Positions 25,568 through 33,876 of a stretch of 64,000 nucleotides of DNA are shown here, piece by piece. The position numbers and the translations under genes were made by a program. Source of the stretch: Catenulispora sp. MAP5-51 (GTDB lineage Bacteria > Actinomycetota > Actinomycetes > Streptomycetales > Catenulisporaceae). The stretch covers positions 1 to 64,000 of the forward strand of contig NZ_JBGCCH010000039.1 in NCBI RefSeq assembly GCF_041261205.1, read 5' to 3'. How positions within the stretch are numbered: position 1 is the first letter of the stretch; each line of letters opens with the position of its first letter. A model generated the notes under the pieces. It was not told the origin of the DNA and did not search any database. It worked only from the letters and a program-made list of their open reading frames with translations.

Positions 25568-25659
25568 GCTGGGACGTGTGACCCCCGTACGGATTGTTCG
25601 CCGTGGATTTACGCCTCCTGGATGAAAGAGGGCACGACACCTACCAGGAGGGCCGAACC

Positions 25660-26523
25660 ATGACCGAACTGTCCGCGAACACCTCCCGTCCCCCGGACGG
25701 AGCGGCGGCCCCGGACGCGGCCCCGGATCGGGCCCCGAACCGCGGCCCGGACTGGGGAGTCGGCCGGTACGAAGAGATCGCCCCGGACCTGGCCTCCGCG
25801 GCGGGCGTCGTGGTGGACACAGCGGCGATCCAGCCGTCGGAACGCGTGTTGGACCTCGGCTGCGGCACCGGCAACGCGACCCTGCTCGCGGCGGCCCACT
25901 CGCCGCACGTCATCGGGGTCGACCCGGCCGCCCGGCTGCGCGAGGTCGCCGAAGCCCGCGCCAAGGCCGCCGGCGACGGCACCACCCGCTTCCTCGCCGG
26001 CCGCGCCGAGGAACTGCCGCTCGGCGACGCGGACGTCGACGTCGCACTCTCGGTGTTCGCCCTCATCTTCGCCGCAGATCCCGAGTCCGCCGCGGCGGAG
26101 CTGTCGCGCGTGCTGGCCCCCCATGGACGCATCATTCTGAGCGCCTGGATCCCCAGCGGCACGATGTTCGAGTACGTCTCGCTTGTGCAACAGACGATCC
26201 GCCGCGCGATCGGGGCGCCGGCCGCACCGCCACCGTTCCGGTGGGAGGAACGCGGGGCGCTGACCGGGCTGCTCGCCCGGTATGGATTCAGTGTTCATGT
26301 CACCGAACACTCCCTGGCGTTCACGCACGAATCGCCCGAAGCCTTCCACGACAACCAGTCGCGGCACCATCCGCTCGCAGTGGCGGGGATGGCTGCTCTG
26401 GAACGGACCGGCCAGGCAGCGGACCTTCACCCACAGCTCCTGGAGATCCTGCGCGCGGGAAACGAGGACCCGGAGGCGTTCCGTATGACGAGCCGCTACA
26501 TCGTGGCTGAGGCCCGTCGCTGA
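25660..26523 (+). CDS. Class I SAM-dependent methyltransferase
   Basis: ATG 25660 follows GGAGGG, giving 287 residues. The first 30 residues are Pro/Ala-rich repeats of A-P-D/N-R. The Rossmann-like fold shows motif I 'VLDLGCGTGNATLLAA' (about residue 66), motif II acidic 'VIGVDPAARL', and 'LPLGDADVDVALSVFALIFA' at motifs III/IV, as in Methyltransf_11/UbiE-like enzymes acting on small molecules. The gene follows the STAND ATPase with a gap of about 90 bases, so they may share a transcript. Acceptor substrate unknown. Confidence 0.87.
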   Translation: MTELSANTSRPPDGAAAPDAAPDRAPNRGPDWGVGRYEEIAPDLASAAGVVVDTAAIQPSERVLDLGCGTGNATLLAAAHSPHVIGVDPAARLREVAEARAKAAGDGTTRFLAGRAEELPLGDADVDVALSVFALIFAADPESAAAELSRVLAPHGRIILSAWIPSGTMFEYVSLVQQTIRRAIGAPAAPPPFRWEERGALTGLLARYGFSVHVTEHSLAFTHESPEAFHDNQSRHHPLAVAGMAALERTGQAADLHPQLLEILRAGNEDPEAFRMTSRYIVAEARR

Positions 26524-26744
26524 GGTCAGGGCCCTGGCCGCTGGGAGGGGGTTGGGGCAGGGAATTGAAACGAAACTCGGAACGATCAAAGTGACAGGGG
26601 TCGCGGAACCGCAAGAACCCATAGCTCACAGCGTTGCCGTGTGCCATCCAAACGCGGAACCCACAATTCGAGCACTGATCCTCATCGCCGCCACCCTGGC
26701 GCTAAAGCTCGGCACCACTCAACGCGAAAGCTGCGTCTTCCCAG

Positions 26745-26990
26745 GCTGATGCCATTCGCCAGATCAAGGACCAGAAGCTGTACAGCGCGTTCATCCCCGA
26801 GGTCGCAGGCTCTCAGGATCGGCTCGTGGTCGCCTCGGCTTCGGGCGCCTCACCGGCCACCGCGATCGAGAAGGTGGTGACTGCGACGGACGCAACGGAG
26901 CACCGCACGGTCGCCGTCGAAGACGTGGTGCCGATCGGGGCTTCCGACCAGAACGGCCTTAGCTCGTTCTATCCGGCGGCCGGCTGGTGA
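26745..26990 (+). pseudogene. Remnant of a DUF3533/YhgE-like membrane protein
   Basis: The frame 'ADAIRQIKDQKLYSAFIP', 'LVVASASGASPATAIEKV' and 'TVAVEDVVPIGASDQNGLSS' resembles the extracellular domain of actinobacterial DUF3533/ABC-2-like membrane proteins (A-I-R-x-x-x-x-Y-x-A, then ASA-S-x-x-x-A, V-E-D-V-V-P-L). It has no start codon of its own, lacks both flanking TM parts and stops at 26988-26990. The 220 bases before it contain no recognisable coding sequence. Confidence 0.5.
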
Positions 26991-27075
26991 CGGCGGTCGG
27001 GTACGGAAGGTGGAGCTGCTGCACAAACCCCGGCCGCGACGAACTTGGATTGCCCGCCGGGCCGACGCGTCGGCG

Positions 27076-28245
27076 TCAGGACCGAAGGGTGCGCAGGCCG
27101 GTGCGGATCTCGCTGACCAGGGTCTCGGGTTGTTCCAAGGCTGCGAAGTGGCCGCCCTTGTCGGTCTCGCCATAGTGGATCAGGTTGCTGTAGGTGGCTT
27201 CGATCCAGCTGCGGGGTACGCGGGGGATGTCCCTCGGGAAGACGGTCGCCGCTACCGGGAGGGTGAGCTTCGGGCCGGCGAAGGTGAGCGACTTGTTCTC
27301 CCAGTAGATGCGGGCGGATGAGGCCGCGCTGTTGGTGAACCAGTAGAGGGATATGGCGTCGAGCATGTCGTTGGTGCTGAGGGCGTCCTCGGGGAGGCCG
27401 TGGTTGTCGGTCTTGGACTGGAACTTCTCGTAGATCCAGGCTGCCTGGCCGGCGGGAGAGTCGGCCAGGGCGAATCCGACGGTCTCCGGCTTCGTGCCCT
27501 GAAGGTGGTTCGAGCCGCCGAGGTCGCCGGTGTAGAGGGCGAGGGTCTCTACGGCGTGGCGCTGCTCGGGCGACAGCGTGTCGGTGTCGGGTATCTGTGC
27601 GGGAAAGGCGTACTGGGTGTTCAGGTGAATTCCGAGAAGCCCTTCAGGCTCCGTGGCCGCGAGGGCGGTGGTCACGACGGCGCCCCAATCGCCGCCTTGC
27701 GCTGCCCATCTCGTGTAGCCGAGGCGCTTCATCAACTCCGCCCACGCGCTTGCGATGCGCGATACGTTCCACCCCGGCTCCGTGGGCTTCTGGGAGAACC
27801 CGAACCCGGGGAGCGACGGGATGACGACGTCGAAGGAATCGGCGGCGTCTCCCCCGAACGCGACCGGATCGGTCAGCGGGCCGATCAGCTTCAGGAACTC
27901 GGCGATCGAGCCCGGCCACCCATGCGTGAGAATCAGCGGCATCGCATCGGGGTTCTTGGACCTGACGTGGATGAAGTGGATGTCCAGCCCGTCGATCGTG
28001 GTCAGGAACTGGGGGAAGCGGTTGAGTTCGGACTCCAGGCGCCGCCAGTCGTAGCGGTGCTCCCAGTGGTCGACCAGAGATCTGGCGTTCTCTATGCGAA
28101 CCCCTTGCGACCAGTCGCCCACGGTTTCCGGATCCGGCCAACGCGTTCTGGCCAGGCGCTGCTTGAGGTCGTCGATCTCCGCATCCGGGATGGAGACGGT
28201 GAACGGGCGGACGAGGGCCGAGGTCGGCGGCGTCGGTGTGGTCAT
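27076..28245 (-). CDS. Epoxide hydrolase (EHN-domain alpha/beta-hydrolase)
   Basis: From ATG 28245, 389 residues. The N-terminal EHN domain (residues about 10-115: FTVSIPDAEIDDLKQRLART, 'RWPDPETVGDWSQG') precedes an alpha/beta-hydrolase with oxyanion motif 'LTHGWPGS', nucleophile Asp in 'QGGDWGAVV', lid Tyr residues and catalytic His in 'DKGGHFAALEQP'. This is the microsomal-type epoxide hydrolase architecture, which opens epoxides to diols. It is divergent from a TetR regulator with two perfect palindromic sites between them, so its expression is probably induced by its substrate or a related hydrophobic compound. Confidence 0.92.
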   Translation of the reverse strand: MTTPTPPTSALVRPFTVSIPDAEIDDLKQRLARTRWPDPETVGDWSQGVRIENARSLVDHWEHRYDWRRLESELNRFPQFLTTIDGLDIHFIHVRSKNPDAMPLILTHGWPGSIAEFLKLIGPLTDPVAFGGDAADSFDVVIPSLPGFGFSQKPTEPGWNVSRIASAWAELMKRLGYTRWAAQGGDWGAVVTTALAATEPEGLLGIHLNTQYAFPAQIPDTDTLSPEQRHAVETLALYTGDLGGSNHLQGTKPETVGFALADSPAGQAAWIYEKFQSKTDNHGLPEDALSTNDMLDAISLYWFTNSAASSARIYWENKSLTFAGPKLTLPVAATVFPRDIPRVPRSWIEATYSNLIHYGETDKGGHFAALEQPETLVSEIRTGLRTLRS

Positions 28246-28289
28246 TGTCTTCTTCTCTCCTGAGCTTCGGAGCACGGCGCAACTCTTCG

Positions 28290-28335
28290 TTGCACACCAG
28301 TGTGCAATCTACTTCGTTGCACACTGGTGTGCAAC
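28290..28335. promoter_or_regulatory. Two perfect palindromic TetR operators
   Basis: TTGCACACCAGTGTGCAA (28290-28307) and GTTGCACACTGGTGTGCAAC (28316-28335) share the core TGCACAC-N2-GTGTGCA. Their centres are 27 bp apart, and they fill the whole space between the start of tetR (28345) and the hydrolase leader (28245). A further half-site ACTGGTG follows at 28335. The high symmetry makes this the clearest operator of the window. Confidence 0.85.
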
Positions 28336-28344
28336 ACTGGTGTC

Positions 28345-28944
28345 GTGCCCACCGAGTCCTCCCGCGCGCGCTCGATGATCGAGACCCGCGATCGCATCCT
28401 CGACGTCGCCCTCGATGTGCTGGGAGAGAACCCCGACGCCGGAATGGGCGACATCGCCTCCGCCGCCGGCGTCGTCCGCCGCACGGTCTACGGCTATTTC
28501 CCCTCGCGCCTGGACCTGATCCGGACCCTCACGGAACGTGCCGTCGCCGAAATGACGGCCGTGCTCACCGAGGTCGACTCCCCCGGCACGGCGGCGGACG
28601 CGGCGTGGGTCGAGTTCATCGCCCGCGTCTGGCCGGTGGCACACCGGTACCGAGTGCTGTTGGCGCTACGCCGTGGCGAGTACGGCGAGGCGATCCACGA
28701 CTTGCTCGGCCCTGTTGATGAGCTTCTCGCAGACCTCGTGAAACGCGGCCAGGACGGCGACGTGTTCGCCCGGCATCTGCCGGCGGACATCTTGAGCCAG
28801 GTCGCCTACGGCGTCGTGTTCACCCTCGCGGACAACGACCTGGCGAACGGCACTCAGGGCGTCCGGGCAGCGACGATCACGAGCCTGCTGATGCTCGGCG
28901 TTCCCGAGAAGCGCGCGATCGCTCTGGCCGGCGACCAGCGCTGA
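28345..28944 (+). CDS. TetR-family transcriptional regulator
   Basis: GTG 28345 gives 199 residues; an upstream GTG at 28300 lies inside the operators and is unlikely. Helix-turn-helix: 'RDRILDVALDVLGENPDAGM', 'GDIASAAGVVRRTVYGYFPS', with the typical Y-x-Y/H-F-x-S turn. The C-terminal domain (residues 70-199) is the variable ligand/dimer part. It should bind the paired palindromes just upstream and repress both itself and the divergent epoxide hydrolase. Confidence 0.9.
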   Translation: MPTESSRARSMIETRDRILDVALDVLGENPDAGMGDIASAAGVVRRTVYGYFPSRLDLIRTLTERAVAEMTAVLTEVDSPGTAADAAWVEFIARVWPVAHRYRVLLALRRGEYGEAIHDLLGPVDELLADLVKRGQDGDVFARHLPADILSQVAYGVVFTLADNDLANGTQGVRAATITSLLMLGVPEKRAIALAGDQR

Positions 28945-28964
28945 CCCGGCGGCATCGCGCCCGG

Positions 28965-31073
28965 TCAGAGCCCTGACCGCTCCCCCAGCCCCGGCAGCAC
29001 CTTCTCCAGCGTGATCGGCAGGTCCCGAACGCGTACGCCGCAGGCGTGCCACACCGCGTTCGACACCGCGGCGGCCGTGCCGACGATGCCGATCTCGCCG
29101 ATGCCCTTCGACCCCATCGCGTTGACGTGGGGGTCGTGCTCGGGGAGCCAGTGGGCTTCGATCTCCTCGACGTCGGCGTTGGCGGCGATGTGGTACCCGG
29201 CGAAGTCGTGGTTCACGACGTGGCCGGTCCGGGGGTCGAGGACGCTGTTCTCGTGCAGCGCCATGGACAGTCCCATCGTCATCCCGCCGATGAACTGCGA
29301 CCGGGCCGTGCGCGGGTTGATGATCCGGCCCGCGGCGAACACACCCAGCAGGCGGCGCACCCGCACCTCTCCGGTGTCCACGTGGACGTGCGCCTCGGCG
29401 AACTGCGCCCCGAAGGCGTGCATCGCGTAGCGATCGTCGGCCGGCCCGACGCTGCCGGAGGCCTCGGCCCGGTCGGGCGGCTCGGTCCCGTACCTGTCGC
29501 GGAAGGCACGCGCGGCCTCGACGACGGCCGAGCCCCACGTCGTCATGCCCGACGATCCCCCGGCGACCGAGGCCATCGGGTAGGCGGTGTCGCCGATCCG
29601 CACATCCACCAAGTCCACCGGTACGCCGAGCGCGTCGGCGGCGATCTGCGGCAACGTGGTCCAGGTACCGGTGCCGAGGTCGGCCGCGCCGATCTCGGTG
29701 ACGTAGCGGTCCCCTTCGCGCCGGATGACGGCCGTCGACTCGGACATGCGGTGGACCGGGTAAGTGGAGGCCGCGACGCCCGTGCCGACCAGCCAGTCAC
29801 CATGGCGGCGCACGCCGGGCCGCGGGTCGCGCGCCGGCCAGCCGAACCGCTCCGCGCCCTGGCGCAGACAGCCGACGAGGCCGCGGCTGGAGAAAGGCTT
29901 GCCCGAGCCGGGCTCGACGTCGGGCTCGTTGCGGATCCGCAGCTCGACCGGGTCCATGCCGAGGCGCTCGGCCAGCTCGTCCATCGCCACCTCGGGCCCG
30001 AACATGCCGGGGCACTCGCCGGGGGCGCGCATCCAGGACGGCACCGGGACGTCGAGGGCGGCGAGCCGATGGGTGGTCTTCCGGTTCGGCGAGGCGTACA
30101 TCATCCGAGCGGGCACGCCGGTCTGCTCGGCGAACTCCTTGATCCGTGACGTCTGTTCGACGACGTCGATCGCGACGGCGGTGAGCGTGCCGCCGCGGTC
30201 CGCGCCCAGCCGGCACCGCTGGATGGTCGGGGTGCGGTAGCCGGCCAGGGAGAACATCTGCTGACGGGTCAGGGCCAGCCGCACGGGCCGGCCGGGAACC
30301 GCGCGTGCCGCCAGGACGGCGAGCACCACGTTGACGTGCGGTTGCCCCTTGGACCCGAACCCGCCCCCGACATACGGGCAGACGACCCTGATCTGCTCCT
30401 CGCCGAGACCGAACACCTTCGCCACCGTGGTGCGCGTCGGATGCACGCCCTGCGTGGAGTCCCACAAAGTGAGGAACCCCTGGCCCGCCGGATCCCACAG
30501 GGCCGCCGTGGCGTGCGGCTCCATCGGGTTGTTGTGAGTCATCGCGGTCGTATATGTCTGCTCGACGGTCACCTCCGCGGCTGCCATGGCGGCATCGACG
30601 TCGCCCTCGGCGGTGTCGGTCGGATGGCCCGCGTTCACCTTGTCGGGCGCGTACAGGTCGTCGCGGTCGGCCCGCAGTTCGGCGTCGTGCGCCTCTTGCG
30701 CATAGTCGATGCGGACGAGGGCGGCGCCGTGCCGTGCCACCTCGGAACTCTCGGCGAGGACCACGGCGATGACCTGGCCCCTGAAGGCGACCTCCGCGTC
30801 CTGCAGCGCCGCCAGCTCCCTGTCCTCGGTGGAGGCGAGGCGCTCCGCGGTCCGCGGGGTGAGCACGGCGACCACGCCGTCGAGCGCTTCGGCGGCGGCG
30901 GTGTCCAGCTCGGTGACGCGCCCCCGGGCGATCGTGGCCTGTACGGGACACAGGTAGACGGCATTGCCCAGCGGGGTCTCGTAGGCGTAGGTGGCCGTGC
31001 CCAGGACCTTTGCGGGCCCGTCCCGGCGGGGCAGGTCCCGGCCGATGGCGTCCGGCTCGCTCAGGAACGTCAT
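28965..31073 (-). CDS. Xanthine dehydrogenase-family molybdopterin-binding subunit (PaoC/YagR-like)
   Basis: ATG 31073, 702 residues. The large subunit of a molybdenum hydroxylase: the aldehyde oxidase a/b hammerhead domain (RDGPAKVLGTATYAYETPLG onward), then Mo-cofactor regions 'GGGFGSKGQPHVNVVLAVLA', 'MRAPGECPGMFGPEVAMDEL' and 'GSKGIGEIGIVGTAAAVSNA', whose Glu is the expected base. It oxidises aldehydes or N-heterocycles by water-derived hydroxylation. The ATG overlaps the FAD-subunit stop (ATGA). Third gene of the operon. No XdhC/PaoD-type sulfurase chaperone follows, so cofactor insertion must rely on a gene elsewhere. Confidence 0.93.
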   Translation of the reverse strand: MTFLSEPDAIGRDLPRRDGPAKVLGTATYAYETPLGNAVYLCPVQATIARGRVTELDTAAAEALDGVVAVLTPRTAERLASTEDRELAALQDAEVAFRGQVIAVVLAESSEVARHGAALVRIDYAQEAHDAELRADRDDLYAPDKVNAGHPTDTAEGDVDAAMAAAEVTVEQTYTTAMTHNNPMEPHATAALWDPAGQGFLTLWDSTQGVHPTRTTVAKVFGLGEEQIRVVCPYVGGGFGSKGQPHVNVVLAVLAARAVPGRPVRLALTRQQMFSLAGYRTPTIQRCRLGADRGGTLTAVAIDVVEQTSRIKEFAEQTGVPARMMYASPNRKTTHRLAALDVPVPSWMRAPGECPGMFGPEVAMDELAERLGMDPVELRIRNEPDVEPGSGKPFSSRGLVGCLRQGAERFGWPARDPRPGVRRHGDWLVGTGVAASTYPVHRMSESTAVIRREGDRYVTEIGAADLGTGTWTTLPQIAADALGVPVDLVDVRIGDTAYPMASVAGGSSGMTTWGSAVVEAARAFRDRYGTEPPDRAEASGSVGPADDRYAMHAFGAQFAEAHVHVDTGEVRVRRLLGVFAAGRIINPRTARSQFIGGMTMGLSMALHENSVLDPRTGHVVNHDFAGYHIAANADVEEIEAHWLPEHDPHVNAMGSKGIGEIGIVGTAAAVSNAVWHACGVRVRDLPITLEKVLPGLGERSGL

Positions 31074-32074
31074 CGGGTGTCCTCTCGGGCCAGGTCGCGC
31101 AGAGTGGCGGTCAGGGTGCGGCGCAACAGCGGGACCTTGAACGCGTTGCCACCGTCCAACCCCTCGGCCGGCCGGGCGGCAGCGAGTTCCGCGTCCGCGG
31201 CGGCCCGGTAGCTGCCCTCCACGGCCGCCGAACCCCGCAGCACCTCTTCGGCCCGGTACGCGCGCCACGGCGCGTGCGCCACACCGCCGAACGCGATGCG
31301 CGCGTCCACCACCACGCCGTCCACCACATCGAGTGCCGCCGCCACGCTGACCAGGGCGAAAGCGTAGGAGGCGCGGTCGCGGACCTTGCGGTAGGCCGAT
31401 CGGCGGGCGATGGGCTGGGCCGGGAGGTCGATCGCGGTGATCAGCTCACCGTGCTCCAGGACCGTGTCGCGCTCCGGGGTGTCGCCGGGCAGCCGGTGCA
31501 GGTCGACGAAGGCGATCGTGCGCTCGCCCCGCGGACCGAGCACCCGCACCCGCGCCTCCAGCGCGGCCATCGCCACGGCCATGTCGGACGGGTGGACCGC
31601 GATGCAGTGCTCCGACGCGCCGAGGATCGCGTGGTCGCGGGTCCACCCGCCGATCGCCGAGCAGCCGGAGCCCGGCTCCCGTTTGTTGCACGGCGTCGTG
31701 ACGTCCTGGAAGTAGACGCAGCGAGTCCGTTGCAGCGGGTTGCCGCCGACCGTCGCCATGTTGCGCAACTGCGGCGAGGCGCCTGACAGCAGCGCCTGGG
31801 ACAGCATGGGGAACCGCTCGCGCACCCGCGGGTCCGCGGCGAGTTCGCTGTTGCTGACGCCCGCGCCGATCCCGAGGGCGCCGTCGCCGATCTCCTCGAT
31901 CGTGTTCGGCAGCGAACGGGTGACCCCGACGAGCAGCCCGGGTTCGACGACGCCCAGCTTGAGGTGGTCCACCAGGTTCGTACCCCCGCCGAGGAACACC
32001 GCGGCGGGGTCCTCGGCGACGCTGCGCACGGCGTCCGCGGCGTCGGTGGGGCTGAGGTAGTCGAACGGCTTCAC
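31070..32074 (-). CDS. FAD-binding subunit of molybdenum hydroxylase (PaoB/YagS-like)
   Basis: GTG 32074, 334 residues. 'FLGGGTNLVDHLKLGV' is the FAD pyrophosphate loop and 'LRNMATVGGNPLQRTRC' the second FAD motif. Next comes a Cys-rich insertion 'CVYFQDVTTPCNKREPGSGC', which in E. coli PaoB holds an extra [4Fe-4S] cluster. This marks the enzyme as PaoABC-like rather than a classical xanthine dehydrogenase. The C-terminal CO_deh_flav_C domain is present. It overlaps both neighbours by four bases. Confidence 0.93.
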   Translation of the reverse strand: MKPFDYLSPTDAADAVRSVAEDPAAVFLGGGTNLVDHLKLGVVEPGLLVGVTRSLPNTIEEIGDGALGIGAGVSNSELAADPRVRERFPMLSQALLSGASPQLRNMATVGGNPLQRTRCVYFQDVTTPCNKREPGSGCSAIGGWTRDHAILGASEHCIAVHPSDMAVAMAALEARVRVLGPRGERTIAFVDLHRLPGDTPERDTVLEHGELITAIDLPAQPIARRSAYRKVRDRASYAFALVSVAAALDVVDGVVVDARIAFGGVAHAPWRAYRAEEVLRGSAAVEGSYRAAADAELAAARPAEGLDGGNAFKVPLLRRTLTATLRDLAREDTR

Positions 32075-32652
32075 CCGGCTGCCTCCGCACCGGAGGTCCT
32101 CTGGGCGGCGGCCCCCGCGGCCTGCTGAACGGCCGACACGATGTTGACGTAGGCCCCGCAGCGGCACAGGTTGCCGCTCATCCGCTCGGCGACCTCGGCA
32201 CGGTCCAACCGCGGCGCCCCCGTACCGCCGGTGACGGCGCTCGGCCAGCCCTGCGCGAATTCGCCGAGCATCCCGACCGCGGAGACGACCTGTCCCGGGG
32301 TGCAGTAGCCGCACTGGAACGCGTCGCAGTCGATGAAGGCCCGTTGCACCGGATGCAGGCCGTCGCCGGGCTGCGCGTCGGCGGGCTGCGCGTCGTCGCC
32401 GGCCACCTCGGAGCCGAGTCCCTCGGCGGTGACGACCTCGGCCCCGTCCTGGGTGACCGCGAGCACCAGGCAACTCAGCACGCGCCGCCCGCCGGACAGC
32501 ACCGTGCACGCGCCACACTGCCCGTGGTCGCAGCCCTTCTTAGGGCTCGTCACCCCCAGCCGCTCACGCAGGACATCGAGCAGCGTCGTGCGCGTGTCGA
32601 CGGTCAGCCGACGCGGGACCCCGTCAACCCGGACCGTGATCTCGGTATCCAT
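32071..32652 (-). CDS. [2Fe-2S] subunit of molybdenum hydroxylase (PaoA/YagT-like)
   Basis: The 193-residue protein has a plant-type ferredoxin fold with 'GCDHGQCGACTV' and a distal Cys at 'RVLSCL', and a helical domain with 'CDAFQCGYCTPGQ' and 'MSGNLCRCGAYVNIV', giving eight cluster-binding Cys for two [2Fe-2S] centres. A Gly/Gln/Pro-rich insertion (about residues 83-97: repeats of A-Q-P) is unusual. No Tat signal is present, unlike E. coli PaoA, so the complex should be cytoplasmic. First gene of the three-gene operon. Confidence 0.93.
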   Translation of the reverse strand: MDTEITVRVDGVPRRLTVDTRTTLLDVLRERLGVTSPKKGCDHGQCGACTVLSGGRRVLSCLVLAVTQDGAEVVTAEGLGSEVAGDDAQPADAQPGDGLHPVQRAFIDCDAFQCGYCTPGQVVSAVGMLGEFAQGWPSAVTGGTGAPRLDRAEVAERMSGNLCRCGAYVNIVSAVQQAAGAAAQRTSGAEAAG

Positions 32653-32841
32653 ACGGCGGGGTTACCCCTGCCGGAATGGATCACACGATGCGGCGCGGCG
32701 ACTCACACGGGCGGCGGCACGGCCCGGCCCGATCCGGCCCGATCCGCCCAGGGGGTCGTTTGAACGGCACGCTCAGGGGCATGCGGGCGCAGCTCTCTGA
32801 CTCGACGTGTTGGCCCGCTTCCCCGATGAGAAGGACGCTGT

Positions 32842-33832
32842 ATGTCGCCGGTGGCGTGTACCGATCCGACGGATCTCCTCGTGATCTTCGGTATAACCGG
32901 GGATCTGGCTCACAAGATGACGTTCCGTGCGCTGTATCGGCTGGAGCGCAGAAGCCTGCTGGACTGCCCCATCATCGGGGTGGCCGCCGACGACCTGTCC
33001 ACGGCGCAGTTGGTGGACCTGGCCCGTACGGCCATCGCCGAGGGCGGTGAGGCCATCGACGAATCCGTCTTCGCACGCTTCGCCGAGCGGCTGAGCTACC
33101 TGCACGGGGATGTCAACGACGCCGCGTTGTACAAGCGCCTCGCCAAGCAGATCGGCCAGATCGGCCGGGGACGCCGTCCGCTGTTCTATCTGGAGATGCC
33201 GCCCGCGCTGTTCGGGCCGATCGTGGAGCGCCTCGACGAAGCCGGTCTCCTGACGGATGCCGCGGTCGCGGTGGAGAAGCCGTTCGGGCACGATCTGGCC
33301 TCCGCGCGGGACCTCAACGCACGTCTGCGCAAGGTCCTGCGCGAAGACCAGTTGCTGCGCGTCGACCACTTCCTGGGCAAGGAACCAGTCATCGAGCTGG
33401 AGTATCTGCGGTTTGCGAACTTGGCGCTGGCCAGGATCTGGGACCGGGACTCCGTCGCGGCGGTGCAGATCACCATGGCCGAGGACTTCGGGGTGCAGGA
33501 CCGCGGGGCGTTCTATGATCCGGTCGGCGCGCTGCGCGATGTCGTGCAGAACCATCTGCTGCAGGTACTGGCCCTGGTCACGATGGAGCCGCCGTCGGGC
33601 CCGGACCCCCGAGCCGTACGAGCGGCTCCTGCACGCCGCCATGGCCGCCGACCACCAGCTGTTCGCGCGGGAGGACAGCGTGGAGGAGACCTGGCGCATC
33701 GTCCAGCCGCTGCTCGACGAGCCGCCGGAGATCCACCGCTACGAACGCGGATCGTGGGGACCGGCCGCGGCGGCCCGGCTGACGCGGGGGCATCCGCGCT
33801 GGCAGAAGCCTTTCGCCGTCGGGAAACAGTGA
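32842..33832 (+). pseudogene. zwf: Glucose-6-phosphate dehydrogenase with internal deletion and frameshift
   Basis: ATG 32842 opens a good zwf N-terminus: 'VIFGITGDLAHKMTFRALYR' (NADP loop), 'VAVEKPFGHDL', 'LRVDHFLGKEPV' (catalytic His region) and 'DPVGALRDVVQNHLLQVLAL'. After 'MEPPSGPD' near base 33606 the homology jumps to the C-terminal block in another frame: 'EPYERLLHAAMAADHQLFAR', 'DSVEETWRIVQPLL' and 'YERGSWGP', ending at TGA 33830-33832. About 150-170 residues of the substrate-binding domain are missing. The protein encoded cannot be a working dehydrogenase. Next comes gnd, so the pair was once an oxidative pentose-phosphate unit. Confidence 0.82.
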
Positions 33833-33876
33833 CGGTGCCGCAGCGGACTCCAACCACGCAACGAGGGAGACACGAC

